This document shows, in pieces, positions 1 through 3,183 of a DNA stretch of 6,144 nucleotides; within the stretch, counting starts at the first letter, position 1; the number at the start of each line of letters is the position of its first letter. A program made the position numbers and the translations under genes. This stretch comes from Bacteroidota bacterium (lineage in GTDB: Bacteria; Bacteroidota; Bacteroidia; 2-12-FULL-35-15). The notes beneath the pieces are model-generated. The model was given only the letters and a program-made list of their open reading frames with translations, was not told the origin of the DNA and searched no databases. The stretch is taken from assembly GCA_021413595.1 (NCBI GenBank), contig JAIOQD010000763.1, forward strand, positions 1 through 6,144, read 5' to 3'.

Positions 1-167
1 ACCGTTGGGGCGAAAAAGTATTTGAAACTACAGATATTATGCAATGTTGGGACGGTACCTTTAGAGGTAAAGAAATGAATACAGCTGTATTTGTATATGT
101 TATGAGAGCAACCCTCACTACAGGCGAAGAAGTTAATAAAAAAGGAAATATTAGCTTAATAAGATAG
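1..167 (+). CDS. C-terminal end of a T9SS type B sorting-domain protein (partial, 5' end outside window)
   Basis: The frame is open from the first base (codons starting at position 3) to TAG at 165-167, giving 54 residues. They begin RWGEKVFETTD, continue with WDGTFRGKEMNTAVFVYV and end KKGNISLIR. This is the hallmark ending of the gliding motility-associated C-terminal domain (CHU_C / type B CTD): the RWGekvfe strand, the WDGt-GK turn, the vYvY strand and the final kkG-I-LIR strand directly before the stop. In this family the domain is a secretion signal that targets large surface proteins, often adhesins, through the type IX secretion system. The mature function cannot be told because the rest lies upstream. 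The stop is only 30 bp before the PorP/SprF gene at 198, so the two are probably cotranscribed, as with sprB and sprF. The domain call is firm; the adhesin role is inference. Confidence 0.9.
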   Translation, partial: RWGEKVFETTDIMQCWDGTFRGKEMNTAVFVYVMRATLTTGEEVNKKGNISLIR

Positions 168-197
168 GTTTTAATGTAAGATTTAATAAGTAATATA

Positions 198-1268
198 ATG
201 AAACTCATTACTTTGAAACCGAAAGTCATATTTTTAACCGTAATTGTAAATATTATATTTTACATATTACCGGTTAGATCTTTATTGGCTCAGGACATCC
301 ATTTTTCACAATTTTATATGTCTCCATTTACACAAAACCCGGCATTTACAGGGGCTGTTTATGGTATGTCGGCTCAGGTGAATTATAAAGATCAATGGAA
401 AAGTGTTGGAACCCCATACAAAACAATTGCTGCTGCTTATGATGTAAGTTTTCAAAGGAAAAAGAAAGCGAAGGCTTTTTATGCAGCCGGTCTCAACTTT
501 TTTAGCGACAAAGCCGGAGATTCCAATATGGGAACTACCCAGGCAAACCTTTCTGGAGCCTGCCATGTGTATATCGACAGATATACAAAAATAGGAGGAG
601 GGTTGCAGGTTGGATATGCTCAACGTAGCATTGATTACGCAGCATTACAATGGGGAAACCAGTTTGATGGCCAGGCGTATAATCCAAATTTGAGTTCTCG
701 CGAAACAAATGGTTCAACAGCTTTTGCTTATCCGGATGTGGCTGCAGGGGTGGTTTATACCTATAACAATTCGGCAGGTATGAGGCGAGTAGTAGAAAAC
801 AATGACCTAAAAGCGAATATAGGAATGTCTGTATTCCATTTTTCTCAACCGAAATATTCCTTTTCCGGTAACAACGAAAAATTAAAAGTGAAGTTTGTTT
901 TGCATGCCGATGTCCTTTTGAGTATTCCTTATTCCAATTTAGGTTTTGTTCCAGGTTTTATGCTTTATAAACAGGGCGCTCCGGCTGAAGTATTAGTAGG
1001 TTCCTTAATCCGTTATAAATTAAAATCAAAAAGCAAGTACACCAGAGATAAAAGCAGCTCAGCATTTTCTCTTGGAGGATACTACCGCGCAAAAGATGCT
1101 GCTACTGTAGCTATGCTTCTTGAATACTCCAATTACGCTGTGGGGATGAGCTATGATCTAAACACTTCCGCCTTAAAGACAGCAAGCACCGGCAGAGGCG
1201 GATTTGAGTTAACGCTCCGTTATGTTGGGGCAAATCCATTTATGGCTCAATCCAGATCCCGTTTTTAG
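198..1268 (+). CDS. PorP/SprF family type IX secretion system outer-membrane protein
   Basis: The product has 356 residues, close to the usual family length. Residues 1-31 form a signal peptide (basic KLITLKPK start, hydrophobic core, cleavage probably after Ala31 in SLLAQ). The family signature follows at residues 36-52: FSQFYMSPFTQNPAFTG. The remainder has alternating Gly/aromatic strands typical of an outer-membrane beta barrel, for example AGVVYTYNN, FVPGFMLYK and, near the end, GFELTLRYV; the final residue is Phe. PorP/SprF proteins are T9SS-associated outer-membrane partners; SprF of Flavobacterium johnsoniae is required for secretion of the type B substrate SprB. The gene sits 30 bp after a type B substrate, so it is probably that protein's dedicated partner. 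I leave the symbol blank because genomes carry many paralogs. The start ATG has A/T-rich DNA and no Shine-Dalgarno motif upstream, which is normal for Bacteroidota. No clear terminator follows the stop. Confidence 0.93.
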   Translation: MKLITLKPKVIFLTVIVNIIFYILPVRSLLAQDIHFSQFYMSPFTQNPAFTGAVYGMSAQVNYKDQWKSVGTPYKTIAAAYDVSFQRKKKAKAFYAAGLNFFSDKAGDSNMGTTQANLSGACHVYIDRYTKIGGGLQVGYAQRSIDYAALQWGNQFDGQAYNPNLSSRETNGSTAFAYPDVAAGVVYTYNNSAGMRRVVENNDLKANIGMSVFHFSQPKYSFSGNNEKLKVKFVLHADVLLSIPYSNLGFVPGFMLYKQGAPAEVLVGSLIRYKLKSKSKYTRDKSSSAFSLGGYYRAKDAATVAMLLEYSNYAVGMSYDLNTSALKTASTGRGGFELTLRYVGANPFMAQSRSRF

Positions 1269-1329
1269 TCAGAAAAAACGATAGGGAAACAGAAAAATCA
1301 GAAACACCTCTTCATATTCTATAATTCTA

Positions 1330-1337
1330 TATCTTTG
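1330..1337 (+). promoter_or_regulatory. Possible Bacteroidota -7 promoter element (TATCTTTG)
   Basis: TATCTTTG matches the Bacteroidota primary sigma factor -7 consensus TAnnTTTG and lies about 93 bp before the start codon at 1430, in the gap after the PorP/SprF gene. I do not see a good TTG/TTTG -33 element about 19-23 bp upstream, so this is only a candidate. If used, it would give the propeller genes a start independent of the upstream pair, with a leader of roughly 85 nt. Confidence 0.35.
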
Positions 1338-1368
1338 TGATTGAGATCATTTTAAAAACCTTAAAATA

Positions 1369-1395
1369 AAACAAAAAAAATTAATGGTTTTGTTT
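1369..1395. repeat. A/T-only 8-bp inverted repeat before the first propeller gene
   Basis: AAACAAAA at 1369-1376 is the exact reverse complement of TTTTGTTT at 1388-1395, with an 11-bp spacer. It would lie in the leader of the gene at 1430 if transcription begins near 1344. The stem has one G-C pair, so it is weak as RNA, and in A-rich DNA such a repeat can occur by chance. No function is claimed. Confidence 0.25.
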
Positions 1396-1429
1396 CAAAG
1401 GTCTATCTAAATTTACACTGTTTATAGCT

Positions 1430-2632
1430 ATGAAAATACTCTTTACTACTTTATTTTGCGCTTTGTTTTTATTTCTTTCTGCACAGCAAAAAGATTCAAT
1501 AAAAATGGAAATAAAAATGGAAATCAAAAATGTAGGTCCTCAGATAAACTCTTCTTTTCCGGATTACGCCCCACTTATTTCTGCCGATGGCAATAACATG
1601 ATCTTCACCTCTCCCCGACCTGTAAATGAAAAGGACGTGCTAAAAGGCAAATTAGGTATCGAAAATGTTTACGTTACTTATTATGATGATAAAAACGGAA
1701 GGTGGTTAGTAACGTTTTTACTTGGACCAACAATTAATCGTCCGGATGTGGATAACTCTGCAATTGCTTTATCAAATGATGGACAAAGAATGCTGCTTTA
1801 CCGTGGTGGTAATGAACAAAATGCTAATGGAGATATTTTGGAATCGATATTAATAGGAGAAGAATGGTCTGACCCTGTAAGACTACCAGAACCTATTAAT
1901 AGCGATGAGAACGAAACCTCTGCAAGTATATCTCCTGATGGAAGAACAATTTACTTTGTAAGTGACCGAAAATGGGGATATGGTGGAAGAGATATCTGGT
2001 ATTGCACACAGGATGACACCGGATCATGGGGTGAGGCATTAAATCTGGGAAAACTGGTTAACAGTGCGGAAGACGAAGAAGGTGTGTTTATTCATCCCAA
2101 TGGAAAAGTTCTTTTCTTTAGTTCAAAAGGGCATAATTCCACTGGTGGTTTTGATATTTTTATGTCTGTTTATGATGAAACTACTTTATCCTGGGCCGAA
2201 CCGGAAAACCTTGGCTCACCTATAAATACGCCAGAAAATGAAATATATTTTGTATTGCAGGGGAATGGGAAAACAGGATATTACGCATCCTCAAAACCTG
2301 ATGGCTTAGGAGATCTGGATATTTACAGTATTACTTTTCTGGAAGATCTAATGAAAAAAAACACAACCTTACTGAAAGGTCGTGTTATTAATAAAACAGA
2401 TACATCTATAGGATCAACCATTGTTTTAAAAAACAAAGGAACTGATAAATTAGTTGGAACCTTTAAGTCAAACAAAACTACAGGAAAATACCTTGTTTCA
2501 GTCCCTCCAGGCAAAAAATATGAGATGGTAATATCCACCGAAGGTTATAAATCAGATACCATTTCTATTGATATTCCTTACAAAGCCGGTTATCAGGAAA
2601 TTATCAGAGATATTATTATGGAAACAAAATAA
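1430..2632 (+). CDS. Periplasmic PD40 beta-propeller protein with C-terminal carboxypeptidase-regulatory-like domain
   Basis: The product has 400 residues. Residues 1-18 are a signal peptide (MKILFTTLFCALFLFLSA, then QQ); no Cys follows the cleavage site, so it should be soluble rather than a lipoprotein. Five PD40 (WD40-like) motifs follow, near residues 51-63 (SADGNNMIFTS), 115-125 (SNDGQRMLLYR), 168-192 (SPDGRTIYFVS, then GYGGRDIWYC), 222-244 (HPNGKVLFFSS, then TGGFDIF) and 280-299 (NGKTGYYASS, then DLDIY), implying a five-bladed propeller. Residues about 312-400 form one beta-sandwich of the carboxypeptidase-regulatory/Cna-B type (LLKGRVINK at 314-322, a TGKYLVSVPPGKKYEMVIS hairpin, and a terminal I-METK strand). 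This order matches the middle of PorE, but the TPR and OmpA parts are absent. A perfect 12-bp duplication gives MEIKMEIK at 26-33. It is paralogous to the propellers of the gene at 3184. A T9SS-linked scaffold or binding role is inferred from context only. Confidence 0.88.
   Translation: MKILFTTLFCALFLFLSAQQKDSIKMEIKMEIKNVGPQINSSFPDYAPLISADGNNMIFTSPRPVNEKDVLKGKLGIENVYVTYYDDKNGRWLVTFLLGPTINRPDVDNSAIALSNDGQRMLLYRGGNEQNANGDILESILIGEEWSDPVRLPEPINSDENETSASISPDGRTIYFVSDRKWGYGGRDIWYCTQDDTGSWGEALNLGKLVNSAEDEEGVFIHPNGKVLFFSSKGHNSTGGFDIFMSVYDETTLSWAEPENLGSPINTPENEIYFVLQGNGKTGYYASSKPDGLGDLDIYSITFLEDLMKKNTTLLKGRVINKTDTSIGSTIVLKNKGTDKLVGTFKSNKTTGKYLVSVPPGKKYEMVISTEGYKSDTISIDIPYKAGYQEIIRDIIMETK
1499..1522 (+). 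repeat. Perfect 12-bp tandem duplication inside the coding region
   Basis: ATAAAAATGGAA occurs twice without a gap at 1499-1510 and 1511-1522, giving IKMEIKME in frame, directly between the signal peptide and the propeller. The matching places in the paralogous propellers of the gene at 3184 (VEIKNIG at residues 26-32, MEIKNIG at 856-862) have one copy. This looks like in-frame replication slippage that lengthens the N-terminal arm by four residues. Confidence 0.85.
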
Positions 2633-2707
2633 TTTCTGCATCATACAAATACAGAACACTTTCTCAAAACTTGTGAAGTTTATGATTCAATGCGAAATTT
2701 GAATCTA

Positions 2708-2728
2708 TGGTTAGGATTTTCTTAACCA
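2708..2728 (+). terminator. Possible terminator stem-loop after the first propeller gene
   Basis: TGGTTAGGA at 2708-2716 can pair with TCTTAACCA at 2720-2728 around a 3-nt loop, giving nine pairs including one G-U. It starts 76 nt after the stop at 2632. The next bases are AAATTGAACG and the first run of T comes only at 2747-2751, so it lacks the immediate U tract of a classic intrinsic terminator. It may still end or stabilise the transcript. Confidence 0.35.
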
Positions 2729-2858
2729 AAATTGAACGAAAATCTATTTTTCTTTAGAAAATAAAACGAAAAATATTCGCATAATTCCGTTAGATCTACG
2801 TTTTAGGTAAGTTACTGTATCAATAATAAAATCAACTTAAAGAGGCTAACGCGCATAT

Positions 2859-2908
2859 TTCGACAAGCTAACTCAATATGACCTGCGCTTTAGTCTATGC
2901 TTGTCGAA
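2859..2908. repeat. REP-like extragenic palindrome (10-bp perfect inverted repeat)
   Basis: TTCGACAAGC at 2859-2868 is the exact reverse complement of GCTTGTCGAA at 2899-2908, with a 30-bp spacer. The arms are richer in G+C than the surrounding gap. The stretch TTCGACAAGCT followed by CTCAATATGAC resembles the dispersed TTCGACAAGCTCAGtaTGAC palindromes I recall from many Bacteroidota intergenic regions, with a short insertion. I therefore read it as a degenerate REP/MITE-like element. The pairing is seen directly; family membership is from memory and needs a genome-wide count. It could alternatively act as a transcript-processing hairpin. Confidence 0.6.
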
Positions 2909-3183
2909 GACATTGCATGAGTTTGGATTCATAAAAATGGAATTTACGAAGGTCTTAAATACTTCTCTTTGCAGACATTTATGTTGTTTTTAAAATCGAA
3001 CCCAGGTTAATAAACAAAATCTGAATTAACAATCAGTTGCTGAAAAGTATTTTTTGCAAGATATAAAACCGAAGGTAGGATAAAGAACTTTGTATTATGC
3101 AAAAGTATTGAACATATAAAAAAACAAAAACACACCTGGAATATCAGGCTATAAATTCAGCTAATTCAACGTTATTTACCCCA

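Larger units (their letters stand above)
2633..3183. other. 551-bp intergenic region without a credible gene
   Basis: This A/T-rich gap separates the two propeller genes. Stops are frequent in all frames; the best ATG-started frame I traced, at 2878, encodes only 18 codons. It contains a stem-loop at 2708-2728 and a perfect 10-bp inverted repeat at 2859-2908, both listed separately. AAAAGTATT occurs twice (3043-3051 and 3101-3109). I found no full TAnnTTTG element before the start at 3184; the nearest partial match is the AACTTTG around 3087. No tRNA-like or riboswitch-like fold was recognised. The gap suggests that the gene at 3184 may be transcribed on its own. Confidence 0.7.

Noticed and set aside
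306..717. Minus-strand open frames inside the PorP/SprF gene
   Set aside because: They lie wholly within a well-supported + strand family member and have no recognisable motifs.
2748..2761. Palindrome TTTTCT-TT-AGAAAA
   Set aside because: The 2-base centre is too short for an RNA loop and such A/T palindromes are expected by chance in this gap.
2878..2934. Small ATG-started frame in the intergenic gap
   Set aside because: Only 18 codons, overlapping the inverted repeat, with no supporting signal.
3043..3109. AAAAGTATT direct repeat upstream of the large gene, considered as an operator or CRISPR-like repeat
   Set aside because: Only two 9-bp copies in A/T-rich DNA; no regular spacing or further units.
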